A stretch of DNA of 64,000 bases, from contig CM060990.1 of the NCBI GenBank assembly GCA_030765065.1, forward strand, positions 280,825,341 through 280,889,340, in the 5' to 3' direction. This DNA comes from Deroplatys truncata. Taxonomy: Eukaryota > Arthropoda > Insecta > Mantodea > Mantidae. The notes beneath the pieces were generated by a model. The model was not told the origin of the DNA and did not search any database. It was given only the letters and a program-made list of their open reading frames with translations. The position numbers were made by a program, and so were the translations under genes. Shown here in pieces: positions 48,111 to 60,231 of the stretch (its first letter is position 1; each line of letters opens with the position of its first letter).

Positions 48111-48565
48111 GCTCTTCTTTGATGGATGATTTTTTGCTTTTTTTGTTTTTTCTCTTTGCTTTGTTTTAGGCTTTTTTGGCGGAGTTATATTTGCCTTGGT
48201 TGCATCTTGCTGGCTGAATTTTGAGATGTGGTCACCATCAGCCCCGTGTGGGTTGTATGGGGTAAAAACGGTGGAAAACCCATCCAGAAGGGTTTAGCCC
48301 CACATTAAGCTTCCTTCCACTGGCCTGAGCATGTACCATCTACATTCGTGGTCAAAGATTAGCGAGGATTGCTTGCTTTGTTGGTGAGAAAGTACGCTGG
48401 ATACCGGCTTGCAAAGGCAGCGATGGGAGTTATAGTTTGTGTTCTGCTGGCTTTGGAGAGGCCAGGCTGCTCCGGTGTTGGGGTGCTCGCTGTCTCGTTG
48501 CTGCCGGTTGGTTGGCTTTGGCGCTTGTGGCGTTCGAGGTGGTGTGGCGTTTTGACCAGCGTTTA

Positions 48566-49699
48566 TTAACCGCGGGTCTCTTGTGGCTGTGTCTGGCTTG
48601 GGGCGGCTTTGCTTGCCGCTTGCAACCGCAGCATATATGCCTCTCTGAGGTGTGACTTGTTGCCAGGCGTTTGTAGCACGTGGGTTGGAGCGTGTGTTTG
48701 CTGTTGTGGGAAAGCTATGCGCTTATAGAACTGGGCATCTCCTCCATCTGACCCCGTGATTTGTTGCGTTTCAGAGAGAGCACCGGCGCGACGTGCTCTG
48801 CACACGTGCGCTTGATGCACCTTGGCACACGTTGCGCAGATTTGCGGTGACTCGCAGTTCCGCGTCAGGTGGCGGAATCTTAAGCATTTACTGCATTGCG
48901 GAGGGCCGTTTGGGGAGATGTATTCTTCAACTTTCATCCTGCAATGAGCTAGCTCGGTGATGCTTTTAATGGCTTCTGATGACTCAACATTTTGCATGTC
49001 TAAGATGAACATTGGTATGCGGGCCCTAAGTCTTTTAGAGTAGATTTGGGTCACCTTTGTGACATCAAGCCCTAATGCTCGTATCGCCTGCTCTACTTCT
49101 GTTGCGATCATATCACTATAGAGCCCCTCAATTACTACTTTGTATGTCCTTTCCTGTGGATAATCAGTTATGTGGAAGGGAACTGATATTCCTATAACGT
49201 TGGAAAGAATTGTTATAGACCGTGAGGTTCATGAACTGAAACCCGTGTAGTTGCTGCGGTAGTGGGTTTATGTACCTCATTGACTTGTGTACTTTATCAA
49301 AGTCGGAGGAAAATGCGTTTAGACTTATGCGGCAGTAATCGGCTATAAACACCTTAGACAGGTTGTGCCTTTCTTGTAAGAGAAAGTCTTCAGAGGTGCC
49401 CCGTGTTTGCTGCTCAGGAGCAACAGCAAGTGCCGCGGTGCCAGAAAATGAACCCTGCATTAGTGCAGCATTGTCTGACGCTTGGCTGTCAGTACTCAAG
49501 TTCATTTCCTCCAGCAGTTCTGACACAGCAGGCTGCATTTCTTTAATTGGGGATGGCGTTCTCTCTGATGCCGCCTTTTCGGTTTCGGGAGGAGATTTTT
49601 CTTTTCTCTTTTCTTGTTCTTTTTTGGGGGCTTGTCCTGTGACCGCTCAGGTTGTGGGGGTAACTTTGGGGACGTGTTGCCATACCTGGTTACAGGCAT
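48566..49699 (-). pseudogene. Jockey-like LINE 1, ORF1 (gag-like protein)
   Basis: ORF1 starts at 49699 (MPVTRYGNTSPKLPP) with a very basic Lys/Pro-rich region. It shifts frame near 49540 and continues through LSKVFIADYCRISLNAFSSD (49164-49538). It shifts again to MIATEVEQAIRALGLDVTKV (48566-49111), a PRE_C2HC-type domain. Zinc knuckles follow: PPQCSKCLRFRHLTRNCESP and ICATCAKVHQAHVC (about 48780-48920). This domain order (variable basic N-terminus, PRE_C2HC, CCHC knuckles) is typical of Jockey-clade gag proteins, which bind element RNA. Two or more frameshifts break it. Codon use is GC-richer than in the surrounding AT-rich DNA. Confidence 0.85.
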
Positions 49700-49750
49700 G
49701 TTTTTCTAAGCTGAGTGAGGAATTAAGCGAGAAGGTACAATAAAACCCTT

Positions 49751-50052
49751 TCGTCCTCCGTGGTGTAGTGGCTACCACGCTATCCTCTAGTTACCAAGGT
49801 CGCGGATTCAAACACGGTGGAGGGCGATGGATTTTTTCGGGCGTAAACATCCTCAACATGACTTCTTTCGGAAGAGAAGTAATGCCGGTGGTCCCGTGTC
49901 GTAGATTTACGGCATGTAAAAGAGCCTCAAAACCTGATAAAGAGGTCTCTGAGCAAAGTTACCGATATTTCACGCCCAATATAGAATTGGAAGCTAAGGA
50001 CATAGCAGTTAAAGAGCGTTCCACAAATAAAACTCAATAAAATTTGGTTTTT
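49751..50052 (+). mobile_element. tRNA-derived SINE family S, copy 2, inside LINE 1 5' region
   Basis: This is the same family as 42453-42717. The head is cgtcctccgtggtgtagtgg (A box) and cgcggattcaaacacgg (B box, one or two changes), with the same body and an ataaaactcaataaaat end. A near-perfect duplication, acaataaaa-cct, at 49737-49748 and 50053-50065 bounds it. It sits in the 5' untranslated region of LINE 1, so it arrived after that LINE. It is more diverged than copy 1. Confidence 0.88.
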
Positions 50053-50065
50053 ACAATAAAATCCT

Positions 50066-50430
50066 AAAAGCTACAGCAATGCCCGAGAGTACACTGTGGC
50101 GCCTATCTTGTATGCTAACCTAACAGGGGACCTTTTAGCTAGGACAGAAAGAGCAGAAAAAGTATAGTCAGAGAATAGAGAGGTGGTTGGCAAGCGCTAA
50201 AAAGCTCGGAAAACAGAGGGTCGGACCTCAAGAGGCGCTTAAGCGAGTCTAAGACTACTTGGTGTGACCGTGTTGCCCGACGTGTCTTAAGCTGCAAGGA
50301 ATTGCCGCTGGGCCTAGCTGCTGGAGTGCCGGCTGGTGTAGCTGCCGCTTCCGCGGATGGTGCTAGGAGAGCCGCTTGCCTGGCGTTGCTTTGCCGGCGT
50401 TTTCTTCCCAGACGTTGCATTCTCCGTCTT
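50066..50430 (-). other. Jockey-like LINE 1, 5' untranslated region
   Basis: This stretch resembles 61850-62150, just upstream of ORF1 in LINE 2. Shared landmarks include a gacagaaa...agaga block, gcgctaaa and agaggg followed by ggcgc. Position and similarity suggest it is the 5' untranslated and promoter region of this LINE family. The border with the ORF1-only unit at about 50430 is approximate; a short poly-T run there may be the poly-A end of that unit. Confidence 0.5.
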
Positions 50431-50439
50431 TTTTCTGAG

Positions 50440-51863
50440 TGGAGGAGAAAATGATTTAATCACTGACCCCAGCCCCGATGGGAGTCGGGACTGAGAGTGT
50501 GGGACTAACCAATAGTCGGCATACCCACTAAAACTCCTCCACCGGATGGAAAACGGAAGAAGGAAAAGTGGAATGTTGTGGCTTTTTGCGGTCCCGCATA
50601 GCACCCGCGTTAATATGTGAGAGATGGAAGCTGCCGCCCTATGGGCGGGTAAAGGTAATTACTAGGTTGCAGCCATGAAACCTGACTGCAACACTAGTGG
50701 GAATGGCGAGGGTTTGGAAGTGAATGGATGTTTAGGAATTAGGATGGTACTGACGATGCTGCTGTTGCTGCTGGTTGAACTCCTTACATTGCTGTAAGAA
50801 GTTCGCGACTCTCGCCGGGTCCGTCTTCGGCCGGTGACCAAGAGATGAGATCCGGATGGCTTCTGTGACAGCTGTAAGTCTGGATGAAGTGCTGTCGAAC
50901 TGCCCAGCCAGGAAAGCCTGTTGAGCAGCTGATTAAGTTTGAAGGTTCCTGATGAGTTCCTTCAGGGCTGTCAGCTTCGTCGTCATGTTCAGGAACTCCG
51001 CGTGGAGATTCTGAACGGCGTCACGTAGGCCCTGGACTTCCTCGATGATCGGCGTGAGTGATGGTGCTGGCGTCGGCGCTGGTGATGGTGCTAGTTCTGC
51101 GCTGGTGTCGGAGGCTGTGGAGCGGTCACTGGCTGCGGCGTGGGTGCTGGTGGCTTCAGCGGTGCCTTCCTGCGAGGATACAGGGGGCAGAGCGCTTGGC
51201 CGGTGAAGTGAGTTGACCCTCCACAGGTCGCACAGTAGCGGTGTCGGCGGCGAAGTTCGTGCTAGGTGCACGAAAATGTGCTGCAGGAGGAACCACAATA
51301 GTGGCGCCTAGGTTGTGCAGAGCAGGTCGACTCCTCGTGCCCGTAGGCACAGCAGCGCCTGCAGGGTGCCTGGCGTTCTAATCTGCTAACCTCGATTCGT
51401 AAGCACCGCCCTAACAAGGGCAGGCCCGTCCTCAAGGCAGCTTCATAGTTACCAGGATCTGCGAACTCGATCCTCACGAGCGATGTGGGTCCCTGAGCTC
51501 CGAAGATTCGAGTGGCCTTCAGGGCTGAAGACCACTGCTAGTGAGCTGCGCTGGTGAGGAACCTGACAGGCAGGTCCCTCGGGACCCCACGGATGACAGC
51601 ACTGTACCTTCCATGAAGTACAGGCCGGATCTGCGCTGGCTGGATGGTTTCCAGGATCGGCGGCGTTGGCACCGGTGAAGCTGGCGGCAACTGCGCAGGC
51701 AGTCGCGGCGAAGCTGCGCAGGCTGGCGGCGAAGTGGCGGTTGCGGCATAGGTTGCCCTAGGCTGCGGCGGCTACTGCGAGATCTCCTCGGCGGGTGCCG
51801 GAGGAGACGAAGAGGTTCCTGCCTTAGCAGGAGCGGCGACAGAGCGGACCTTCTTCTTCGCCA
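50440..51863 (-). pseudogene. ORF1-only LINE-type unit N1 (gag-like protein)
   Basis: A start codon at 51863 opens MAKKKVRSVAAPAKAG, followed by an Ala/Pro-rich region with a stop. An RRM-like middle (KATRIFGAQGPTSLVRIEFA) leads to two zinc knuckles: CRRCCAYGHEESTC with HYCGSSC, then CATCGGSTHFTGQALC (about 51180-51380). A C-terminal helix (LHAEFLNMTTKLTALKELI) ends near 50933. No endonuclease or RT follows. Instead there is a terminal region with gtggaggagttttagtgggt (about 50520-50545 on minus), shared with N2. It is therefore either an internally deleted LINE or a non-autonomous ORF1-only element. It is very GC-rich and has several frameshifts. Confidence 0.68.
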
Positions 51864-51944
51864 TCTCGGAGCTGAGTGTAAATTCTCCGTCGATCTTCAC
51901 TCCTTGGCGATTCTCAGTTGACTCTTGACAAGGTAAGCAGAGTA

Positions 51945-52395
51945 GAGGGAAGATAGGTCACTCCGAGGTGGGAAGCTGCCATTGACTGCCTGTCTGTGAC
52001 GTAAGGGAGAGTGAAGTCGAGCGCGCGGAATACATACACAGTGCAGTAAACGCACTAATTCCTACCAATTGTTTATTATTAACACATTCTCCCACGTTTA
52101 GTTAAAAGGCATATTATTTCAGAGCTTTTCCTAACCATTGCGGATATACACTGGAAAGCAAACTGGATCAAAATTGCATTAAATTAGTAATATATTTACG
52201 TTTAAATAAACTACTGGGACACATGCGGTACTTGAGCGAAAATTGCTACAAGAAATCGAAACAATTCTGTAAGTGCGATAAGTGAAAATTTACACATGCT
52301 GTAAACAATACATGAAATGGACTCGCTAGCACAGATTTTTACTGTAAGAAATTAAAACTTACATGTTACTAGTGTAGACTCGTGATGTTTTGGAG
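51945..52395 (+). promoter_or_regulatory. Promoter-like repeat module P, copy 1
   Basis: About 450 bp is repeated as a direct copy at 63195-63660. The best conserved part holds an inverted CCAAT-like element (ccattgactgcc here, ccattggctgcc in the other copy), the CRE/ATF-type tgacgtaag (51997-52005), then gagcgcgcgg and an AT-rich continuation with tagtaatatatttacgt. It lies directly upstream of the ORF1-only unit N1 in the minus direction, so it may be that element's promoter. Promoter function is inferred from motifs only. Confidence 0.55.
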
Positions 52396-53793
52396 GATGA
52401 AGCTGCTTATTGCTCATTCTTTTTTGCTGCGTTTTTTTTAGTGATTTTTGCCTAGTTTTTTAATTTAAAAATCTTATTCTTGTAAATGTTTTTGTTCGAA
52501 ATAACTTTCGCTTAGATCTCAGGAAACTTACCTTTTAGAGAGGCTACTAACGTTTTTAACACATTTTTAAAGTTTTTTTTTGTAAAATGCACAAAATTCT
52601 GTTTCAAACTGCACAATGTTGTATCATTCATTCCTAACTTGAACATTTAGGGCCTACCTTGGAAGTAACCGATATCCAGTCCTCCTCACTTGCTATGGAT
52701 TTGTGTTTGATCTGTGAGCTCATGCTACAGCTTTGTAAAACCAGCTTCAAATATAAGTTTCTTAATTTTCTTTTTAGATTCTTCACATATGAATGTGAAA
52801 CAATATATTTTAATTAATTTTCTAAATTATTTTACCATAATTTTATGCGTACATTTTATACTTGTACAGCAGTTATATCTATACATAAATGAATAAACTT
52901 TCTGTATACTAATTCTAATAAACTACATACATTTCAATTTTAGGTCTATTTGTCTAATTGTTATGTCAATTTTAACGATTCTCGCGTCGTTTTTCAAACA
53001 CTATTAGGTCTTCAAATCCGGGCCCTTTGTCTTTATTGCCTCTCGTATATTTACATTGATCTTCCCAATATATGCTCTCAAAATATTGATTTATTTCACA
53101 TTTCGTTAAGTTTTCCGGCCGATCTGGGTGAAATGTGCCCATGTGTCACACAAAAGAATGAAAACTAAAATACCAGTAAGTGTTTGCATTTTCCTTGCGT
53201 AATACTAGCAAATACCAAATTGCAATTGACAAGATTCTTATAGTTATTTTGAAAAAAGCCAATGTAACATTATGTTTCAATGACTGGTAGTGTAGTATAC
53301 CAATATTTGTACCTCCCTTAAACAACAATTGTTTTCCCGTCAGTGAAAACATTGAATATGTGTGCTTAAGAGTGATGGCTGCGAATGTATACTAAAATGT
53401 AGAGGAAATATCTCACTAAAAGTAATATCTGCCAAAATATTAGAGTTAGATAATGTTTGTTTTTACTCTTTTAAGTATGAAGAAATATATGGGAATTACA
53501 TACAATTAATTTTATTTATTCATTAATTAAAAAGTAAAGAAACAGAGCGGTGTACTAGAAATAATACTAAACGTATGTTTATTTAAGCACATTTTCGGCC
53601 TAAATAGTGAAGTCAAAATATCCGAATGTGCACATTTGACTGAAACTTAGTTTATTTGAAAATTAAAATGTATTTGAAGACTTGTGCAGATAATTGCTTT
53701 TCCAGCACGTATTCAAAGTTTCATGTGAGTCAATTATTTTTTCGGATAAAAATGCATATGAAGTTCTTATCTGTAATGATTTTTAAAAATTAT
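52396..53793. other. No gene recognised
   Basis: AT-rich sequence with short open frames only and no domain. Confidence 0.4.
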
Positions 53794-55432
53794 GGGCCGC
53801 TTGCGAAAACGATGTTTAGACAACGTTTAGCGCTAGACGTTAACTCATTGCAAAAATGATGTTTAGTGCTAAACAGTATCTAAATCGCGTCCATGTTTAG
53901 ACACTGCATATCAGGTGGTTTAGGCAGTGTTTAACCATAAACGCCAGTATTATTTCACACGAGGTACGGAGCGAATGCAGAGAAACAGGTTGGCGATTAT
54001 GCGATTCTTTAAATCGTTGCACGGTACTAAGGAGTTTTACACCCAGAAAAGAAAAGAAGGGTGATACAACCGTGAAGTATGCTCAGAGACCGTCCCTTGG
54101 AGCACTATACAGTAGGAGTATTCATAGCAAAATTTAGGTGTTAAATCCAAATACATATTTCATAAACGAAGCATGTGCCTCCGTAACACTATTTAACACA
54201 AATTAAACTAATAATTGTTCCTCTCGTACGTTGTTCCATTCTTCCTGTGGTTTTAAGAGATGTGTGACAAAAATACTCTACCATGTGATAAAATAATCTA
54301 ATCTCCTCCGCTAATTTGATCAACACTCGGTGCATGTGGCTTATAGTAATATATTTCAGCGTAATTTAGTATCCTTCCTCCCGGTTTAATACATACAAGT
54401 TGGTTTATTATAGGTGCAGAATTTAATAGGAAGAAATGTGCTCAGAGTTTTTCTGTGTAATAAGCTAGACATTACCTAACCTCATTTAATGCGATTTAGT
54501 GCAGAGAAAGAAAATCCAATGTGAAGGTTATTAAGAAGTGCAATTCATTAATTTATTCTCCCGTTTGAAAATTAGTGGTCCTGTTTAGAACGCTGAATTC
54601 ATGTATGCAGGCGTGATAATATATTTCTGCACCTGTATGAAGCAAGCATTTATTATTGCACGTACGGTTGGTTCATTCGTTCCTGGTGTTAGAATTGAAA
54701 AATAATTGGGTACCTTGTGTGATGGGCTTCAAGAACATTTCTTATGCATGTCCATAAAATATATAGCTTTATGAATCGAACATTATTCCCGAAAAATTTT
54801 GGAAATTTTCTGACGGAATAACACGTTTAATAAGACATACAATACACGGTCTTTTTTTCTTCCTTTTGTGAACTTGCATTTTGGTACCCAATAACCACAT
54901 TCATATTGTATTTTTCAGGTCCACTAAAAAGCAACTACTTCAGTAATTGGCATTTTTTGTACATATTACACATTATTATAACAACAAAATTTGTGCCTTG
55001 TTAGCTGTGAAATACACTTTTACATTTTCTAAAGTATGTTTTGTTATGTTTTACATGCTTATTTTTAAAGCGAGCACTAGTTTAATGATCTTCTACCTCA
55101 AACTGTCTTAACATTTTCCAAAAGAGTTTCTTTTCCAGTAGTGTTCAAATTTCCTACTCGTTCAGACATTTTGCTTTTCTGGTAGAAAAAAGACTGTCGA
55201 AATTCCCCAAATTTTTCTTCCGCTACATCCGGAAACGTACGCTGCGTGGTGTCAAATTCGAAAGCTTTAAAATGCGTTGTGCCGCGTTCACCTTCGGGGT
55301 GAAGGTGAAGCTGCTTAGCAAAACACCGTCTAGATATGAATTTAACAGTGCAAAGTTAAACAAATTTTAGACGATGTTTAACTAAACAATGTTTTAAGTC
55401 CTTAAACAGCGCATCGTTTTTGCAAGCGGCCC
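53794..55432. mobile_element. Non-autonomous DNA transposon, 1.64 kb, superfamily uncertain
   Basis: The ends are inverted repeats: gggccgcttgcgaaaacgat at 53794 and its counterpart with one change ending at 55432. Inside both ends the sequence repeats a tgtttag-type word many times (gatgtttagacaacgtttagcg on the left), as subterminal binding arrays do. No open frame of note lies within. A clean target duplication was not found (tat abuts the left end; gctat follows the right). The TIR style would fit PIF/Harbinger, but this is not certain. Confidence 0.7.
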
Positions 55433-55755
55433 GCTATGTTTAAACCATATTGCACAATAACGTGATCTACCGAGTTTCCCTAATTAAACTGCCTCCTTCA
55501 TAATATATAAACTAACAATAGCAATGAAATTTACTTCGAACGGTGTGGGTTAAAATCAGATTGTACGAGAATATTATCTAAACATTCGTGTTGAAAAGTA
55601 CGGGGCAGAATACTGACTACACCTCTTAACTTCACTGTCGATGACGTCACGCAGCAGGCGGACCGAAAGCAAAACAAGCTAAAGCAACGCGAGAAGGAAC
55701 CCCACCCCTGGACTCTGGACCCCCGCCTTTTCTTTTGTTTTTCTCGAGTAGTCGG
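55433..55755. other. Short spacer between DNA transposon and N2
   Basis: No domain. The right part is GC-richer and probably belongs to the 3' region of the ORF1-only unit N2. Confidence 0.35.
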
Positions 55756-55759
55756 GAAG

Positions 55760-56843
55760 TCGGGATAGGGAATGTGGAGCTCGTTGTGATAGATGGCCAT
55801 ACCCACTAAAAACTCCTCCACCGAAAGGAAACAAGGAAGAAGGAAAAAGAGACATTCATGTGTGAGGGTGAGGCGGTACCGCGGTATGCACCTGTGTATT
55901 CAGGGTAGTGTTATTGGCCGACCAGTGCGGGCCTAAGCCAGGTGAAGGTAGGATGCCATGGGCACAAACATGATCGAGGTTCTGCTTGCGGCCTTGGGGA
56001 TTCAGGGTGAGGCGGTATAGGAAGTGTTGTTTGTAAGAATGCTAGGGGTAAGGTGTGGATTATTTAGGTCCCCGACGTCCTCGAGGCTGATTAGTCGGAG
56101 CTTCCCATGAGTGCCTCCACTCGGACGCGTCTGGTGTTTTGGTGGTTTCGTGGAGAGGATGCCATCCAGCGTCGTTTGAAGAGCCGCTATGTGCTCTCTG
56201 AAGAGCCTTCTGACGTCCAGGTAGTGTTGGTGGAAGAACGTTGGTAATGTTATCTTGGTAGGAAGAAACGGAATTAGCTTGGCACCGAAGAGTATGGTGT
56301 CATTGTCCAACCGAAGCTCGAACAATACCTCCTCTAGATGGGTAAGTTTGGTCGTGATGTTGAGGAGTTCCGCCTGCACATCCTCCAGCTTGTGTATGAT
56401 CTCAGGCGAAGGTTCGTTTGCTACTTGCAGCGGTTGCCGGCGTATCCCGAGTAGTTGAAGATAGCCGCGTTGCAGGGGGGTGGCTCCGCCCTGCGCGGTC
56501 ATGTTACAGTGAAACCTGCAGCTGGCATGCAGCCACCTTGGCCTTCTTTTGCTGTGTACGTGTGGAGCGACTGTTGGGATGAAGCGTTCCCAGGTGAAGA
56601 CATTCCCCGGTAGAAACTGCGTTGAGAGATGCTCTGACGTCAGAGACTTCGGCGTGCGATGAGGCGTTGCGTGACACATGATAAGTATTCTCCGGTGACG
56701 GTGAGTGTGGCGTTGGCGCCGGGCTGGCATTACCAGCTGCGGAGTTTGCGGTTCAGCTTCACCGGCGATTGCCAATGTGAAATCGGCGGAATTCTCTGCT
56801 GCTGCTGCTACTGCAGCTCTGCGCTGTGGGTTTTTTCTAGCCA
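55760..56843 (-). pseudogene. ORF1-only LINE-type unit N2
   Basis: On minus, a start at 56843 (MARKNPQRRAAVAAAAENSA) opens about 280 codons without a stop to 56002. An in-frame start 41 codons further upstream gives 321 codons. The N-terminus and the C-terminal helix (HKLEDVQAELLNITTKLTHL) correspond to those of N1 (MAKKK..., LHAEFLNMTTKL). The zinc knuckles of N1 are not present; that part reads as an Arg/His-rich stretch, so an internal frameshift or deletion is likely. The downstream end (55790-55860) has the same ggtggaggagtttttagtgg block as N1. No RT follows. It abuts the 3' end of LINE 2. Confidence 0.6.
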
Positions 56844-56999
56844 TGATGAGAAGAGCTCTTGTCTGCTCGAAGTGTGCCCCGACCACGCGCTTTTTGTGTT
56901 GCCCCATCTCCCCACACCAGGTGACGAGCATCCGAAAGAGATCTACATCGTCTCCCCTACCATGCACTAGACTACACTACAGAAATGGAAGGAAGAACG

Positions 57000-59857
57000 A
57001 AGGTAAAAGGGTGTTCGGTACCGCCGAAGCAAAGCGACGGTTAGTAAGTGATTACTACAAAGACGCCTGCTTACAAGAGAGTATTAGGCATACTCTTCTG
57101 CGGCTGAAGTTTTGTTATGGTGGTATTAGGTTATTTAGATACTCGCGGATTGCTGTATCACCGTCTGGGGTATGTCTGTTTAAAGGGATTTTAGGTCGAA
57201 CAGTAATATTGGTCTTTTGTGTTTGTCAGTTGTTGTATTATATTGGCCGAGCTCACGATTGGCTGGGTTATCATTTTTATGGGCCTGCTTGTACATGTTA
57301 TCTGCTAATGTTTTGATAAATTCTTCTACCCTGTGCATGTTTGTGTCTTCGTGTAGCAAGTCCAATGGGAGTTTCTTGGGGACCTTAAAAGTGATTGTAA
57401 GGGCTTTATTTTGTACTGTTTGTAGCTGCTTTATGTGTGACTTGGCGCAGTGTCGACAGACTGGGGCAGCATAAGTCATTACAGGCTTAATTAGGCTTTT
57501 GTATAGCGTGAGTCCCATCTGCTGACTTAAGGCGCCCTTGCGGTTTCAAATGGGGTAGATGACACCAAGTTGCTGATTTGCTGTTTGCCTTACTCCCGAC
57601 GTGTGTGCCGCGAAGGTGAGTTTGGAGTCTAACGTTACTCCTATATATTTAGACCTTGTTTGTCCAATTTATTTTGTCACCAAATAAGGTTAATAGCGTG
57701 GTTTTATTTTGATGTTTGGTTCTTTTAGAGAAGGTATTGCTCGTGTTTTACTCGTATTTACCTTGATGCGCCACGGTTCTAGTTCTCTTAGTGCGTTTTG
57801 TAGGTTTCGTGCGATCGTTTCGGTTTCCACGACTGTGCTGAGATTGCAGTGTCATCCGCAGTGTCATAGCTGCGTGCCGCTTGTATTAGGGATGTCGTTA
57901 ACTTAGAGATTGAAAAGTATGGGTCATAATAAACTACCTTGTGGGACTCCGGTTTCGAACTTATACATTACGGTGCACTTTTCTTATAGTGTGACCGTGA
58001 AGGTCCTGTTGGTAAGATCCATTGCTATCAGCTTTACCATTGCATCGCAGAATTTCATGCTTTTGAGCTTCGTATGAGGCCCGCGTAGTAAAAGGTGTTG
58101 AATGCGCGCTGACATCCTGAAATATTACTCTGGTGGATTTATTTTCATTGAAGCTTCTGATTATGTGCTCTACGTTTATGGTTAGCTGTGGTGTTGTGGA
58201 GTGATTTGATTGGAAGCCAAATTGTTAATTGACAATTAGATTGTACGTTTTTCTGTGGGCCATCAGGCGTTTTTTAATTACTTTCTCAGTTACTTTGCTG
58301 ATTGTTTCAGGAGGCTAATTGGCCTATAATTATTTGGATCCGCTCTGTTTTTGCCCGGCTGTGGAAGCATGAGTACATTTGCCTGCTTCCAGCAGCTTGG
58401 GTAGTAGCTATTTTGGAGGCAGTAGTTGCAGATGTCGCATAGGTATTGTAGCGCTTTTTGTGTAAGGTGCTTTAGAACCAAATTTGGTATTTCATCCTGT
58501 CCTGGGGCTTTGTGCTCCTTAAGGTGTTTGATAATCCAGCGTAGTTCATCTGGGCAGGTTTTTCTGCATTTATTATGCGCTGTAATTTTTTAGGGTTTGG
58601 TGCATCTGTCGCTCCAGGTTTTCGCAAAGCTGGCGATCTATTGGACCGTGATTTAGCTTGCAGGTTTGTTGAAATGCGTCTGCCAGAACGTTGGGTTTGT
58701 CTTTGTTGCTCTCCGCATAAGTGTGGTGACTGGAATCTGGAGTGGTGGTATGTTAATTGGTTGCTTTTTTAGCGCCCGAACTAGCTGCCATACCTTGTGG
58801 TTCCCCGGTTGTAGGTGTGCGAGTGTTTGGTCCCATTAATGTCGGGCCTATGCATTTATTCGCGTTTTGATCGCACTGGTCAAGGTTGCCATGTTAACGC
58901 TATGGACAATGTTCCTTGTTCGCTGCCACTTTCGCCTTTCGTGGTATCTTTCGTGTATTAATGCTATTACATCTGACGTGTATGTGATTACGTGCTTGGC
59001 TTGTGGTTTGCGTGGGACTGCCGTTCTTATTGCCTGTTGTATCGCGCTTTCTATGACTTCTGCAGCCCGGTCCAGCGGTCGGTCGCTTGTTTTTGTCGGT
59101 GTATGCGGTAGCGTTTTGTCAAGATGCGTGGCAAAGGTGGCCCAGTTTGCTCTGTTGTAATTCCTTCGCTTAGGCGTTGGAAGATTGATATACAAGCCCC
59201 TTGTATATCAATTTGTATGTCAAAATTGTCTGAGGCTAGTGTGTCTACTACTTTCATGTGGTACTCGAATGCGGTGTTTTTGAAGAATGTGATGTCTAGG
59301 GTATGGGCCGCATGGCTTGTTTGATGTGGTAGGTATGTTGGATCTCCGGGATGGTCTATTGTGTATTCGTTTTTGAGCATGTGCGTGAAAAGAGCGTTTC
59401 CCTCCGTGTTCCCTATACTGCAGCCCCACGTTTGACGCTTCGCATTTAGGTCCCCTGCCGCTACCACAGCTTCGTCAAGATTTAGGATGGACTCGATATC
59501 TCGCTCGTTTAGTTATTTCGGGGGGAGTACACCCTTGTTAGTGTTACGGGAGTGTTGTATATATGTACTGAGATAGCCGTGGCTTCTATTGATGCTGGTG
59601 ACGGGATCTGTTTTTGTGTGTGTACTATGTTTCCTGGATCAATATCGCTGTGCCCCTGTGTGGTTTCCCATCTGGCCTGTCGTTTTTGTAGATTTTGAAA
59701 CCTGGTACATTGAGTCTGGCTTTGGGTGTTAGGAGGGTTTCGTTGAGTATGCAATTGTTGTGTCATTATTGTAAAGGTAATGTTTGAATTCGTGTAATTT
59801 TTGCATGATCCCCTGAGTGTTCCAGTAAAGTATTCTATAGATTGTGTGAGTTGCCAT
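57000..59857 (-). pseudogene. Jockey-like LINE 2, ORF2 (endonuclease-reverse transcriptase) and 3' part
   Basis: ORF2 starts at 59857 (MATHTIYRILYWNTQGIMQK), the usual endonuclease beginning. It then has VTLTRVYSPR (about 59510) and VAAGDLNAKRQTWGCSIGN with TLDITFFKNT (59051-59467), the GDLNA-WG and TLDI endonuclease motifs. The linker lies at 58848-59195. RT is seen as LQNSYYPSCWKQANVLMLPQ and PGKNRADPNNYRPISLL (58290-58481), a QFGFQSNHST segment near 58200, and the C-terminal LYKSLIKPVMTYAAPVCRHC (57180-57518). Frameshifts separate these blocks, and the YxDD region is not recognisable. It is the same family as LINE 1 with better preservation in places. Confidence 0.85.
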
Positions 59858-60231
59858 GTTGTATAAGGCTGTTTACTTTTTTGGCTTGTTTGTTTTGTTT
59901 TATTTTTCTTTCTTTATTTTTCCCTTCCTTTACCACCATTTTCTGGGTGTCTTTGGCATTGAGCGGTGTGTTTCTATGTCTCTTTGCCAGCCACTTTGTC
60001 AGTAATGACTTTAATGTAATTTAGTAAATGTGTCTGTGCACTCAGGTCGCAGCCTGTAGAAGATCTACCAAAGTGACTCTGGTGAATTTCTTCCATTTGT
60101 TCGTATCCAGGCAATATATTTCCATTTCCTATTGCACGTAAATGGCCTTAATGGTGTCTTTAATTTTAGGCATGGTTTTCCTCGGATGTCCTTGCCAAAG
60201 TGCAAAGGGTATATCTCCTGGTAATGTTCAA

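Noticed and set aside
48369-48655. Plus frames with membrane-like composition
   Set aside because: Antisense to LINE 1 ORF1 and its downstream region; no conserved motif.
56705-57316. 203-codon open frame on plus
   Set aside because: It is antisense to the N2 unit and the LINE 2 3' end. High GC removes stops on the opposite strand; no domain is visible.
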